From DASXQK01 sp963757155 (GTDB taxonomy: Bacteria; Pseudomonadota; Alphaproteobacteria; Dongiales; Dongiaceae): a stretch of 64,000 bases of DNA. The stretch spans positions 1-64,000 of the forward strand of contig CAVWQS010000013.1 in the NCBI GenBank assembly GCA_963757155.1. The letters are read 5' to 3'. The position numbers and the translations under genes are program-made. The notes below the pieces were generated by a model. It made no database searches. It was not told the DNA's origin and worked only from the letters and a program-made list of their open reading frames with translations. Positions 26,687 through 35,806 of the stretch are shown here, one piece after another (positions within the stretch are counted from its first letter, which is position 1; every line of letters starts with the position of its first letter).

Positions 26687-28069
26687 ATGGCGGGCAAATG
26701 GAGTCCGGAGAGCTGGCGGGGCAAGCCTGTCCAGCAGAGCCCCGATTATCCCGATCCGATGAAGCTGGAGGCGGTGGAGAATCGGCTGCGCGGATATCCC
26801 CCGCTGGTCTTTGCCGGGGAGGCGCGCCGGCTGATGGAGACGCTGGGCGAGGTGGCCGAGGGCCGCGGTTTCCTGCTTCAGGGCGGGGATTGCGCCGAGA
26901 GTTTCGCCGAGTTCAGCGCTAACAACATCCGCGACACCTTCCGCGTGCTGCTGCAGATGGCCGTCGTGCTGACCTTCGGCGCCGCCTTGCCGGTGGTGAA
27001 GGTCGGCCGGATGGCCGGCCAGTTCGCCAAGCCCCGCTCCGCGCCCATGGAGACGATCGGCGGCGTCGAGCTGCCGAGCTATCGCGGCGACAATATCAAC
27101 GGCATCGAGTTCACGGCCGCCGCGCGCATGCCGGATCCCGAGCGCCTGGTCCAGGCCTATAACCAGTCGGCGGCGACCCTCAACCTGCTGCGCGCCTTCG
27201 CCCAGGGCGGCTTCGCCGATCTGCACCGGGTACATCGCTGGAATCTCGATTTCGTCGCGGACAGTCCGCTGGGCCATCGCTATGCCGAGCTGGCCGACCG
27301 TCTGAGCGAGACGCTGGATTTCATGGCCGCTTGCGGCATGACGGCGGAATCGACGCCCCAGATCCGCGAGACCGAGTTCTTCACCAGCCATGAGGCGCTT
27401 CATCTCGCCTATGAGCAGGCGCTGACCCGCGTCGATAGCCTGACGGGCAAGTGGTACGCCTGCTCGGCCCATATGCTGTGGATCGGCGATCGCACCCGCC
27501 AGGCCGACGGCGCTCATGTCGAGTTCATGCGCGGGATCGAGAATCCCATCGGCCTCAAATGCGGGCCGACCATGGAGCCCGACGATCTGCTGCGCCTCAT
27601 CGATCTGCTGAACCCGGCCAATGTGCCGGGGCGCCTGACCCTGATCGCCCGCATGGGCGCCGACAAGGTCGAGGCCAAGCTGCCGGCGCTGCTGCGCGCG
27701 GTGAAGCGCGCGGGGGCCAAGGTCGTCTGGTCCTGCGATCCCATGCATGGCAATACGATCAAATCCTCCAACGGCTACAAGACCCGGCCCTTCGACCGGG
27801 TCCTGGCCGAGGTGCGCGGCTTCTTCGCCGCCCATCAGGCCGAGGGGCTACATGCCGGCGGCGTCCATGTCGAGATGACGGGCCAGGACGTCACCGAGTG
27901 CATCGGTGGCGCCAAGGCGGTGACGGAACAGGCGCTGGCCGACCGCTACCACACCCATTGCGATCCGCGGCTCAACGCCAGCCAGGCGCTCGAGCTTGCC
28001 TTCCTCATCGCCGGCGCGTTGAAGCAGGAGCGCGTCGCCCAGGGCCGGAAGATCGCCGCGGCGTCTTAG
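26687..28069 (+). CDS. 3-deoxy-7-phosphoheptulonate synthase, class II
   Basis: First step of the shikimate pathway, joining phosphoenolpyruvate and erythrose-4-phosphate. The 460-residue length and motifs are those of the plant-like class II enzymes, not of class I AroFGH: KPVQQSPDYPDP near the N-terminus, FLLQGGDCAESFAEF with the metal-site Cys, GRMAGQFAKPRS, YRGDNINGIEF, WSCDPMHGNTI and GGVHVEMTGQDVTECIGG. Start at 26687 matches the family N-terminus MAGKWSPESWRGKP. Metal-dependent, cytoplasmic. Confidence 0.94.
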   Translation: MAGKWSPESWRGKPVQQSPDYPDPMKLEAVENRLRGYPPLVFAGEARRLMETLGEVAEGRGFLLQGGDCAESFAEFSANNIRDTFRVLLQMAVVLTFGAALPVVKVGRMAGQFAKPRSAPMETIGGVELPSYRGDNINGIEFTAAARMPDPERLVQAYNQSAATLNLLRAFAQGGFADLHRVHRWNLDFVADSPLGHRYAELADRLSETLDFMAACGMTAESTPQIRETEFFTSHEALHLAYEQALTRVDSLTGKWYACSAHMLWIGDRTRQADGAHVEFMRGIENPIGLKCGPTMEPDDLLRLIDLLNPANVPGRLTLIARMGADKVEAKLPALLRAVKRAGAKVVWSCDPMHGNTIKSSNGYKTRPFDRVLAEVRGFFAAHQAEGLHAGGVHVEMTGQDVTECIGGAKAVTEQALADRYHTHCDPRLNASQALELAFLIAGALKQERVAQGRKIAAAS

Positions 28070-28094
28070 GTTTTTGGCGCCGAACGGGGGGAGC

Positions 28095-29213
28095 ATGCAA
28101 CCGAGCCCAGACGAAATACCGGCTTGGACGGATCACTACTTCCTGCGCACGAAGAAGGCGATCGAGCGTTTCGGCGACAAGACCGTGACCTATGCGGTCT
28201 TCATGCGCCGGCCGGTGATCTCGGCCCCGCGGCTGGCCGTCGACTGGCTGAACGAGATCGCCGCATCCCGTAATACCCGCTTCACCATCGACCTGCGCCT
28301 GCCCGAGGGCAAATGGGTCGGTGCGGGCGTGCCGATCATGTATCTCAGCGGCTCCTTCCGCCATCTGGTCGATCTCGAGACGATCATGCTGCAGAAGCTG
28401 GGACCGGCCTGCGTCGCCGCCTTCAATGCCTTCACCATGTGCGCCGATCTGCCGAAGGTCGCCTTCCTCGCCATGGACGCACGCCACTGCGCCGGGCTGG
28501 AGATGGCCGAGATCATGGCCTATGCGGCCAGCGTCGGCTCGGCCCGGGCTAAGCGCAAGGTGGGCGCCAAGGGCTTCGTCGGTAATGCGACCGAGGCGAC
28601 GGCCCATTACTTCGGCCGGGAGCACGCGCTGGGCACCATGCCCCACGCTCTCATCGGCTATGCCGGCTCCACCGTCGCCGCGGCCGAGATGTATCACGAG
28701 ACCTTCCCCGGCGAGGACATGACGGTGCTGGTCGATTATTTCGGCCGCGAGGTCAGCGACTCCCTCGCCGTCTGCCGGCGCTTTCCCGAGATGGCGGCGG
28801 CGGGGCAATTGGGGGTTCGCATCGATACTGCCGGCAGCCGCTTCGTCGAGGGCCTCGATCCGCCGGCCTCCTATGCCGTGCTGGAGCGCCATGTGCCGGA
28901 GGCGATCCGCGGATATCGCAGCGAGGCGGAGTTGCGATATCTCGTCGGCGCCGGGGTTTCCGCCGCGGCCTGCTATCATCTGCGCGACGCCCTCGACGCC
29001 GAGGACTTTGCCAAGGTCCGGCTCATCGCTTCCTCCGGCTTCGATCCCGCCAAATGCCGGGTGATGGCCGAGGCCCAGGCGCCGATCGATGTCGTCGGCA
29101 CGGGATCCTTTCTGCCGCAGCGTTGGACCGAAACCTATGCCACGGCGGATATCGTCGAATATGACGGCAAGCCTTTGGTCAAAGTCGGCCGAGAGTTTCT
29201 CCTCAGGAAGTAG
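28095..29213 (+). CDS. pncB: nicotinate phosphoribosyltransferase
   Basis: Converts nicotinate to nicotinate mononucleotide in NAD salvage. The 372-residue product opens with DHYFLRTKKAIERFGDKTVTYAVF and has the phosphoribosyl-transfer context GNATEATAHYFGREHALGTMPHALIGYAGS, whose GTMPHA is diagnostic, and a C-terminal KCRVMAEAQAPIDVVGTGSF. GGGGGAG lies just upstream of the ATG at 28095. The APC permease gene follows after 18 bases, suggesting an operon. nadE elsewhere in the window completes NAD synthesis. Confidence 0.88.
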   Translation: MQPSPDEIPAWTDHYFLRTKKAIERFGDKTVTYAVFMRRPVISAPRLAVDWLNEIAASRNTRFTIDLRLPEGKWVGAGVPIMYLSGSFRHLVDLETIMLQKLGPACVAAFNAFTMCADLPKVAFLAMDARHCAGLEMAEIMAYAASVGSARAKRKVGAKGFVGNATEATAHYFGREHALGTMPHALIGYAGSTVAAAEMYHETFPGEDMTVLVDYFGREVSDSLAVCRRFPEMAAAGQLGVRIDTAGSRFVEGLDPPASYAVLERHVPEAIRGYRSEAELRYLVGAGVSAAACYHLRDALDAEDFAKVRLIASSGFDPAKCRVMAEAQAPIDVVGTGSFLPQRWTETYATADIVEYDGKPLVKVGREFLLRK

Positions 29214-29231
29214 TCCGTTTCAACGGAAAAC

Positions 29232-31205
29232 ATGGCGCGCTTCGACTGGAAGAAGATTCAACGCTGGGTGATCGGCGCGCCGCGCGACCCCATGCATCGC
29301 GAGCAGCGCGAGGGCATGCTGCTCGTCGCCTTTCTGGCCTGGATCGGCCTGGGTGCCGACGGCCTCTCCTCGGCGAACTACGGGCCGGAAGAAGCCTTCC
29401 TGGCGCTGGGCATCCACAGCCATCTGGCCATCTATCTGGCGCTCGCCACCGCGCTGACCGTCGTCATCATCTGCCTGGGCTATGTCCAGGTGATCGAGCT
29501 CTTTCCTTCCGGGGGCGGCGGCTATCGCGTCGCCTCGGTGCTGGTCGGCCCCTATGCCGGGCTCGTCTCGGGCTCGGCCCTCATCGTCAATTTCATCCTG
29601 ACCGCGGCACTTTCGGTGGCCAGCGGCGTCGATGCGCTGTTCAGCCTTTTGCCACTGGATTGGCAGACCTGGAAGGTGCCGGGTGAGATCATCGTCATCA
29701 TCCTGCTGACCATCGCCAATCTGCGCGGGGTCAAGGAGCTTCTCTTCCTGCTGCTGCCGATTTTCGTCGGCTTCCTAATTACCCATGGCGGGCTCATCGT
29801 CGTCGGCGTGATGGGCCATGCCGGCCGGCTGCCGGGCCTCATCCCCGAGACGCTGCACGAGACGGGCGCCCTTGCCGGCCAGATCGGCTGGTGGGCGGTG
29901 ATCGGCATCGTGCTGCAGGCCTTCGCGCTCGGCGGCGGCACCTACACCGGCATCGAGGCCGTGTCGAACAACATCCACATGCTGCGCGAGCCCCGGACGG
30001 TCACCGGGCGCTGGACCATGACCTATATGGCGATCTCGCTCTCCTTCGCCGCCGGCGGGCTGATCCTTCTCTATCTCCTGTGGAACGTCCATCCGCAATA
30101 TGGCCAGACGCTGAACGCCGTCACCTTCCGCCAGATCCTCAGCCATTTCCTGGGTTCCGATTCAGTGGCGGCGGGCATCATGCTGCTGGGCACCCTCAGC
30201 GTCGCCGCGGGCCTTCTCTTCGTCGCCTCCAACACGGGCTTTCTCGGCGGGCCCGCGGCGCTGGCCAATATGGCGATCGATCGTTGGATGCCGCATCAAT
30301 TCGCCCATCTCTCCAACCGCCTGGTGACCCAGAACGGCGTGCTGCTGATGGCGGCGGCCGCCATTGCGATCCTTGTGATCACCCAAGGACGGGTGGACAA
30401 GCTGGTGGTGCTCTACTCGATCAACGTCTTCATCAGCTTCGTGCTCTCCTTCACCGGCCTCAGTCGGCACTGGCTGCGGCGGCGCATCGGCGAGCCGCGC
30501 CGGCCTTTCCGGATCTTCGTCGCCATCTTCGGCTTTCTGCTGACGGCGACGATTCTCATCGTCACCACCATCAATAAATTCGCCGAAGGCGCCTGGATGA
30601 CCGTCGTCATCACCGGCTGCATCATCGCCGCGGGGCTGATGATCCGCCGGCATTACGATGCCTGCGGCCGGCTGCTCTCCCAGGCCGATGCCTTGTTCGC
30701 GACGACGACGCGGGCCGTGCCTGCGGCCGAGCCGCCGCCGCTGCGCCGCGACAAACCCACCGCCATCTTTCTCGTGGGTGGCAGCCTGGGCACCGGCATG
30801 CATACGCTGCTCGCGACCCGCAAGCTCTTCCCCGAGCATTTCTCCAATTACGTTTTCATCCGCGTGGGAGAGGTCGATTCCGACAGCTTCCGCCATGCCG
30901 GGGAGTTGGAGACGCTGCGCCAGCGCGTCGACGAATATCTCGCCCAATTCGTGAACTACTGTCACCGCCGCCAGCTGGCGGCCACCGCCTATGGCGGGGC
31001 GGCAGCGGATGCCACGGCGGAGCTGACGCAGCTTCTCGACCGTGCCTTGGTCGAGTTTCCCAACAGCATGGTCTTCGCCTCCCAACTCGTCTTCAAGAAC
31101 GAGAGTTTTCTCACCCGGCTGCTGCATGGCCAGACGCCGCTGATCATGCAGCGCCGGCTGCAGAACCGCGGCATCCCGATGCTGATCCTGCCGATGAAGC
31201 TGTAG
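29232..31205 (+). CDS. APC-superfamily permease with cytoplasmic C-terminal domain (possibly KimA/KUP-type)
   Basis: A 657-residue membrane protein: about twelve TM helices over the first ~490 residues (including LVSGSALIVNFILTAALSVASGVDALF and AFALGGGTYTGIEAVSNNIHM, an APC helix-6 type motif), then a ~160-residue cytoplasmic domain (TAIFLVGGSLGTGMHTLL, FVNYCHRRQLAATAYGG). The APC core with soluble tail resembles the KimA potassium importers, but amino-acid transport is also possible. It directly follows pncB. Substrate assignment is an inference. Confidence 0.75.
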   Translation: MARFDWKKIQRWVIGAPRDPMHREQREGMLLVAFLAWIGLGADGLSSANYGPEEAFLALGIHSHLAIYLALATALTVVIICLGYVQVIELFPSGGGGYRVASVLVGPYAGLVSGSALIVNFILTAALSVASGVDALFSLLPLDWQTWKVPGEIIVIILLTIANLRGVKELLFLLLPIFVGFLITHGGLIVVGVMGHAGRLPGLIPETLHETGALAGQIGWWAVIGIVLQAFALGGGTYTGIEAVSNNIHMLREPRTVTGRWTMTYMAISLSFAAGGLILLYLLWNVHPQYGQTLNAVTFRQILSHFLGSDSVAAGIMLLGTLSVAAGLLFVASNTGFLGGPAALANMAIDRWMPHQFAHLSNRLVTQNGVLLMAAAAIAILVITQGRVDKLVVLYSINVFISFVLSFTGLSRHWLRRRIGEPRRPFRIFVAIFGFLLTATILIVTTINKFAEGAWMTVVITGCIIAAGLMIRRHYDACGRLLSQADALFATTTRAVPAAEPPPLRRDKPTAIFLVGGSLGTGMHTLLATRKLFPEHFSNYVFIRVGEVDSDSFRHAGELETLRQRVDEYLAQFVNYCHRRQLAATAYGGAAADATAELTQLLDRALVEFPNSMVFASQLVFKNESFLTRLLHGQTPLIMQRRLQNRGIPMLILPMKL

Positions 31206-31210
31206 GATTT

Positions 31211-31239
31211 CCCCTTTCCCCCGATCCGGGGGCGAGGGG
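31211..31239. terminator. C/G-rich hairpin between convergent genes
   Basis: Nested stem CCCC...CCCCC-GATCC-GGGGG...GGGG located between the convergent stops of the permease and the bicupin gene. No T tract; assigned on position and symmetry only. Confidence 0.35.
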
Positions 31240-31240
31240 A

Positions 31241-32086
31241 CTAGAGGACGCCCGGCGCCAGCGCTGCCTGCAGCAGGATGTCCTGCGGCTCCTCATGGCC
31301 GAAGCCGGTGAGAAGCTCGGTCTCTCCCGCGGAAATATTCTCCACGCTATGCAGAAAGGCGACCGGCACGAAGTAGATGTCGCCGGCGCCGACCTCGAAT
31401 TGATCGACCTTGTTGCTGGGCCGCATCACCGACAGCTGCGCGCGGCCGCTGAGGACATAGCCGATCTCGGCGCAATTGGGGTGCCAGTGCGGCGCCTCCG
31501 CGGCGGCGGCCCGCAGGAGCAGCGATCGCAGGGAGAGCTTGTCGAGGATGGAAAACTCTTCCGCGCTCGCGATGCGCGCAAGGGCGCCGCCCGCCCGGAG
31601 CACGGGATCGATCATGGCGAGGCTGATGCGGTGCGGGTTGGCTTTTCCGCCGTGCTCCGTCCTCGGTGCCGCGGCCTCCATCTCGCCGGCGATCTCGGCC
31701 AGACCCTCAGGCACAATCTCCGTCGGCCGTTCATGGCTGAAGGTCAGGAGCAGCTTCGTCTCGCCCTCCGCCAGGTTCTCGACCTGCTGCAGGAAGCCCT
31801 GCTGGATGAAGAAGACGTCTTGAGGCCCGACGATGAAGCTGTCCCGGATCTGGCCGGGACTGCAGATCGTGATCCTGGCCTCGCCCTCCATGCAATAAGC
31901 CAGGGTATGCGCATTGGCCTGCCAGGAGGGCCCATGCCGGCCAGGGGACGCCAGGGTCAACAACTCCGCCGAGAGCCCATCCAGGACGGGCAGACAATCG
32001 GCGTCCACCCGCCGGCGCCAGGCGCCACCGGCGAGAAGCTGTGGCCGAGCTTCGCTCAAATGGAAGAGATGCGGCGAGGACGCCAT
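31241..32086 (-). CDS. bicupin protein (oxalate-decarboxylase-like fold)
   Basis: A 281-residue protein with two cupin halves. The first has GPSWQANAHTLAYCMEGEARI and GPQDVFFIQQGFLQQVEN; the second has APHWHPNCAEIGYVLSGRAQL and GAGDIYFVPVAFLHSVEN. Metal ligands of motif 1 (HxH-E type) are clear only in the second half, so the first is probably structural. The pattern is that of oxalate decarboxylase/germin-like bicupins. Start 32086 excludes an Arg-rich extension. The divergent AraC-type gene is a likely regulator. Confidence 0.78.
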   Translation of the reverse strand: MASSPHLFHLSEARPQLLAGGAWRRRVDADCLPVLDGLSAELLTLASPGRHGPSWQANAHTLAYCMEGEARITICSPGQIRDSFIVGPQDVFFIQQGFLQQVENLAEGETKLLLTFSHERPTEIVPEGLAEIAGEMEAAAPRTEHGGKANPHRISLAMIDPVLRAGGALARIASAEEFSILDKLSLRSLLLRAAAAEAPHWHPNCAEIGYVLSGRAQLSVMRPSNKVDQFEVGAGDIYFVPVAFLHSVENISAGETELLTGFGHEEPQDILLQAALAPGVL

Positions 32087-32290
32087 GGCCGGAGCCTGTG
32101 CAAGGTCATCATTACGCCGGGGTGACGATAGGCTTCGACGGCTCGGGGGTTTGGAAGGAAATGCGCTGACGTGGAATGCTCTTGTCACAAACGCACGGCG
32201 GCGAAAGCTGGCGACTCCCAATTTGCTGGATCGAGGCGCAGGATCGCACGATCTCTTGGTCTGCGGACGAGCCGGCGGATGGAGGTGCAT

Positions 32291-33205
32291 ATGTTGTCAC
32301 AGGGCGTGGCCGGCAGGAATCCGAGCTTCCTGGATCCCGGGGATTTCCCGCAAAGCCTGTCGCGCGCCTCGGCCTTCGATCGGATCCTGCATCGCGAAGA
32401 GGGCCTCTACATTTCCCATCACGGCTACGCCGATGCCGCCTTCCGGGTGGAAGGCTTCTCGCATAATTGCATTTCCATCCAGCTAGCGGGCCGCGCGCGC
32501 CATACGCGCCAGGTGGGCGGGCGCCAGGGCTCCGGCACATCCGTGGCGGGCAAGGTCTTTGCGACCTCGGCCATGACACCCATCGTCTGGAGCTGGAACA
32601 GCCCGGCCGAGATGATCAATGTCTGGATCACGCCGGAGCGCCTGAACGAGGATCTGGCCGAGGAGGATGATCGCTGCCGCGACCCTGTCGAACTGGTGGA
32701 CCGCTTCTGCATCGACGATCCGTTGCTGGCTCAGCTCGGTATCGCGCTCCGGGCCCAGAGCAGCGAGCCGCGCCCCTTCTGCCGCCTGATGCTCGCCGGC
32801 CTGGTCTCGACGCTGGTGGCGCATATCGGGCAGCACCATTCCAATCGGGGGGCCACGATCCGGTCGGCCAGAAGCGGGGGATTGTCGCCCGCCCATCTGA
32901 AGCTGGTGCTGGACCATATCGACGCGCATATCGCCGAGGAGGTTGGCCTCGACGAACTGGCGGCTCTGACCGGGAAGAGCCCCTGCCACTTCCTGCGCTG
33001 CTTCAAGCAATCGACCGGCATCTCGCCGCATCGCTATGTGACGCGGCGCCGGATCGACCATGCCTGCGAGCTTCTGACCGCCGGCCTGCCCCTGGTGGAG
33101 ATCGCTCTGGCCTGCGGCTTCGCCGATCAGTCGCATTTCGGCCGCGTCTTCCGGCGGGAGCGCGACCTGACCCCCATGGCCTACCGCCGCCAGGCAGCGC
33201 ATTAG
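32291..33205 (+). CDS. AraC-family transcriptional regulator
   Basis: A 304-residue protein: an N-terminal effector domain (about 1-190) and a C-terminal AraC pair of helix-turn-helices: GLDELAALTGKSPCHFLRCFKQSTGISPHRYVTRRRIDHA then IALACGFADQSHFGRVFRRE (each block of family consensus wording). GGAGG lies six bases before the ATG at 32291. It is transcribed away from the bicupin gene over a ~200-base gap, so control of that gene is likely. Ligand unknown. Confidence 0.9.
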   Translation: MLSQGVAGRNPSFLDPGDFPQSLSRASAFDRILHREEGLYISHHGYADAAFRVEGFSHNCISIQLAGRARHTRQVGGRQGSGTSVAGKVFATSAMTPIVWSWNSPAEMINVWITPERLNEDLAEEDDRCRDPVELVDRFCIDDPLLAQLGIALRAQSSEPRPFCRLMLAGLVSTLVAHIGQHHSNRGATIRSARSGGLSPAHLKLVLDHIDAHIAEEVGLDELAALTGKSPCHFLRCFKQSTGISPHRYVTRRRIDHACELLTAGLPLVEIALACGFADQSHFGRVFRRERDLTPMAYRRQAAH

Positions 33206-33232
33206 CCACGGTTCGGCTCAGCGATTGGCCTC

Positions 33233-33262
33233 TTGACAATCTAATACGGACGACCGTATTAA
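33233..33262 (+). promoter_or_regulatory. tetR promoter with overlapping palindromic operator
   Basis: TTGACA (33233-33238) and TATTAA (33257-33262) with an 18-base spacer form a good promoter. The perfect palindrome TAATACGG-ACGA-CCGTATTA (33242-33261) fills the spacer and the -10 box, so a bound repressor would exclude polymerase. It lies immediately before the TetR-family gene, which indicates autoregulation. Confidence 0.75.
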
Positions 33263-33268
33263 GAGATC

Positions 33269-33850
33269 ATGCCGAAGCCCTCCCATCGGGAAAAGATCCT
33301 CACCGAAGGTCTCCGCGTGGTGCATGAGCGGGGGTTTGCGGGCGCCAGCGTTCGCGACATCGTCCAGGCCGCCGGCGTGCCGCAGGGGTCCTTCACCAAT
33401 CACTTCGCCTCGAAGGAAGCCTTCGGCCTGGAGGTGCTCGACCTCTATTTCGCCCGAGGCTGCGAGCTCATGCGCGAGACGCTTCGCAATGACGCCCTGC
33501 CGCCGCTCCAGCGCCTCGGCGCCTATATCGATGCGACCAAGGACCGCCTCAACAAGAACGGCATGCGAAGCGGTTGCCTCTATGGCAATTTCACCGCCGA
33601 GGCCAGCGACCACAGCGAAATCCTCCGGCAACGGCTGGTCGAGATATTTGCCGAGGTGCAGGCCTCCGTCGCCTATTGCCTGAGGGCCGCCAAGGAGGCC
33701 GGAGAGCTGTCGCCGAGCCTCGACTGCGATGAGATCGCGGCCTTCATCGTTTCCTCGCTGCAGGGCGCCAATCTCCTCGCCAAGGCCGCGCGCAGCCCGG
33801 TGCCCGTCGAGCGTTTCAAGCAGATCCTCTTTTCGACCGTCTTGCGCTGA
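33269..33850 (+). CDS. TetR-family transcriptional repressor
   Basis: A 193-residue regulator. The N-terminal HTH is clear (REKILTEGLRVVHERGFAGASVRDIVQAAGVPQGSFTNHF, within the AcrR-type consensus), followed by an all-helical ligand domain with the TetR_C segment MRSGCLYGNFTAEASDHSEILRQRL. It lies just after a perfect palindrome and 65 bases before an MFS exporter gene that has a second, imperfect copy of the same palindrome. It probably represses both itself and the exporter until an inducer binds. Confidence 0.9.
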   Translation: MPKPSHREKILTEGLRVVHERGFAGASVRDIVQAAGVPQGSFTNHFASKEAFGLEVLDLYFARGCELMRETLRNDALPPLQRLGAYIDATKDRLNKNGMRSGCLYGNFTAEASDHSEILRQRLVEIFAEVQASVAYCLRAAKEAGELSPSLDCDEIAAFIVSSLQGANLLAKAARSPVPVERFKQILFSTVLR

Positions 33851-33893
33851 GTGCCTTGCTTGGTCTGTGTCGATGAAACATCGTTCCTTGTCA

Positions 33894-33913
33894 TAATACG
33901 GACACCCATATTT
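33894..33913 (+). promoter_or_regulatory. second TetR operator, before the MFS gene
   Basis: TAATACGG-ACAC-CCATATTT is a copy of the tetR operator with a perfect left arm and six of eight matching bases in the right arm. It ends two bases before the MFS start codon, suitable for steric repression. Confidence 0.6.
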
Positions 33914-33915
33914 CA

Positions 33916-35232
33916 ATGAGCGCCTTCGTCGAAATCCCCGCCAGTGGGCTCGAACCCGCCGAAGAAGCGACCTTGCTGAGCATCGCCTCGGCCAAGGCCC
34001 TTGAGGAGCCCGGCGCAAGGTCAGACGCGGCAGCAATACTTCCGGCCTTCCACGCGGCGCCGCTCTATTGGCTGGCGCTTGGGACCTTTGCGGTGGGGAC
34101 GGAGGGCTTCATGATCGCGGCGCTCCTGCCCGGCATCGCGAGCGATCTCTCGGTCAGCTTGCAGGCCGCGGGGCAGCTCGTGACCGTCTTCGCGCTGACC
34201 TATGCCCTGAGCTCGCCGCTGCTGACGGCGCTCACCGGCAATGTCAATCGGCGCCGGCTTCTCATCCTCTCCATGGCGGCTTTCGCCGGCGCGAACCTCA
34301 TCGCGGCGCTGGCCTCGGGTTACTGGTTCCTGCTTGGCGCGCGGATTCTGCTGGCCCTCTCGGCAGGCCTCTATGTGCCCAGCGCCAATGCGCTCGCCGG
34401 CGTGCTCGTGCCGCCGGAGCGGCGCGGGCGCGCGCTCGCCATCGTCGGCGGCGGCATCAGCCTGGCGGTTGCCATCGGCGTACCCATGGGTGCCTTTGTC
34501 GGCAGCCATTTCGGCTGGCGCATGACCTTCCTCGGCGTGGCCGGGCTGGCGGCCATCGCCTTGTCGGGGCTGCTGATCGGCCTGCCGCGCGGCATCGGCG
34601 TGGGGCTGCCCGCGACGAGCTTGGGCGAGCGCTTGGCCGTCGTCCGCCGGCCGGGTGCGTTTCCTGCCCTCATGGTCACGACGGTCTGGGCCCTTGGCGG
34701 ATATGCCGTCTACACCTTCATCGCGCCGCTCCTCACCGGGGCCATCGGATTCAAGGGTGCCGGGATCGGTTATGTCCTCTTCCTCTGGGGCGCGGCCGCC
34801 TTCGTGGGGCTCTTCCTCGGCGGCATGGCGAATGACAAGTTCGGCGGCCGCCGCGTGATCACCGTGGCCCTGCCGGTCATGGCGCTGGCCCTCATCAGCC
34901 TGTCGATTTCGGCCCGCTATCTGTCCGTTTCAGAGGCGCTGCTACCGGTCCTGATCGCCATCGGCATCTGGGGCCTCACGGGTTGGGGCTTCTTCCCGGC
35001 CCAGCAGGTGCGGCTGATCGGCATCAGCGGGCTCCGGGCCGCGCCGGTCATCCTCTCCCTCAACGCCTCCTTCATGTATCTGGGCTTCTCGCTCGGCGCC
35101 CTGCTGGGCTCCTTCACCCTGACGCGGGGCAGCGTCGCCGATCTCGGCTGGGTGGGCGGGCTCTGCGTCTTGGCGTCCTTCGTTCTGTTTCTTGCCACCC
35201 ATCACAGGTCTGAGAGGAGCGCCACGCCATGA
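33916..35232 (+). CDS. MFS transporter (DHA1-type efflux)
   Basis: A 438-residue inner-membrane exporter with twelve predicted TM helices. The family signatures are FMIAALLPGIASDLSVSLQAAGQLVTVFAL (TM1-2), NVNRRRLLILSMAAF (loop 2-3 motif A region) and PPERRGRALAIVGGGISLAVAIGVPMGAFVG (motif C, antiporter signature). The N-terminal ~45 residues are hydrophilic. Similar to arabinose-efflux/chloramphenicol-type MFS proteins. Control by the adjacent TetR is likely from the operator at the start codon. Overlaps the DUF427 gene by four bases. Confidence 0.9.
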   Translation: MSAFVEIPASGLEPAEEATLLSIASAKALEEPGARSDAAAILPAFHAAPLYWLALGTFAVGTEGFMIAALLPGIASDLSVSLQAAGQLVTVFALTYALSSPLLTALTGNVNRRRLLILSMAAFAGANLIAALASGYWFLLGARILLALSAGLYVPSANALAGVLVPPERRGRALAIVGGGISLAVAIGVPMGAFVGSHFGWRMTFLGVAGLAAIALSGLLIGLPRGIGVGLPATSLGERLAVVRRPGAFPALMVTTVWALGGYAVYTFIAPLLTGAIGFKGAGIGYVLFLWGAAAFVGLFLGGMANDKFGGRRVITVALPVMALALISLSISARYLSVSEALLPVLIAIGIWGLTGWGFFPAQQVRLIGISGLRAAPVILSLNASFMYLGFSLGALLGSFTLTRGSVADLGWVGGLCVLASFVLFLATHHRSERSATP

Positions 35233-35606
35233 CAGCCAAGCCCATCAAGCTTCCCAGCGTCGATCATCCCATCACGGTCGCGCCGAATCCGGGGCGCGTC
35301 GTCGTCTCTGTTGCGGGACGTGTCATTGCCGATAGCCGGCATGCCCTGACGCTGCGCGAGGCCGCCTATCCCGCGGTCCACTACATCCCGCGCGGAGATG
35401 TCGACATGACGCTGCTGCAACGGACGGATCAGGCCACCTATTGCCCCTATAAGGGCGATTGCGCCTATTACAGCATTCCCCTGGGCGGGGCGCGCTCGGC
35501 GAATGCCGTCTGGACCTATGAGGCGCCCTATGCCGCGGTCAGCGAGATCAAGGACCATCTCGCCTTCTATTCCGATCGTGTCGATGCGATCGAGGAGAAA
35601 ACCTGA
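35229..35606 (+). CDS. DUF427-domain protein
   Basis: A 125-residue cytoplasmic protein. Family features: RVVVSVAGRVIADSRHALTLREA, PAVHYIPRGDVDMTLL, the STYCPYKGD-like TYCPYKGDCAYYSI, and an ending YPDRVDA-like YSDRVDAIEE. The compact beta fold has no known reaction. Stop/start overlap (ATGA) with the MFS gene makes translational coupling likely, so it may act on or with the exported compound. Confidence 0.85.
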   Translation: MTAKPIKLPSVDHPITVAPNPGRVVVSVAGRVIADSRHALTLREAAYPAVHYIPRGDVDMTLLQRTDQATYCPYKGDCAYYSIPLGGARSANAVWTYEAPYAAVSEIKDHLAFYSDRVDAIEEKT

Positions 35607-35806
35607 CCCTCAAACTGGTGCAAGAATCGTCCAAGCGTGCCCCGGCCCAATCGGCAACTTGCCGCAAGAATCGACCAATTGTGATTGTCGCGTTCTAAAC
35701 CTCTCCGAGCCACGCCGATCAAAGTGACGGTGGAGGCGAACCAATCGGTGCGGAATCGCTTTAGCCATGGGTGGTTGCGCTCCGGCCCGGGAACGGAGAT
35801 CTCCTG

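Noticed and set aside
35640..35806. Manganese (yybP-ykoY) riboswitch before mntH
   Set aside because: The leader has a CTCCG/CGGAG hairpin near the start codon but not the conserved riboswitch core that I would expect.
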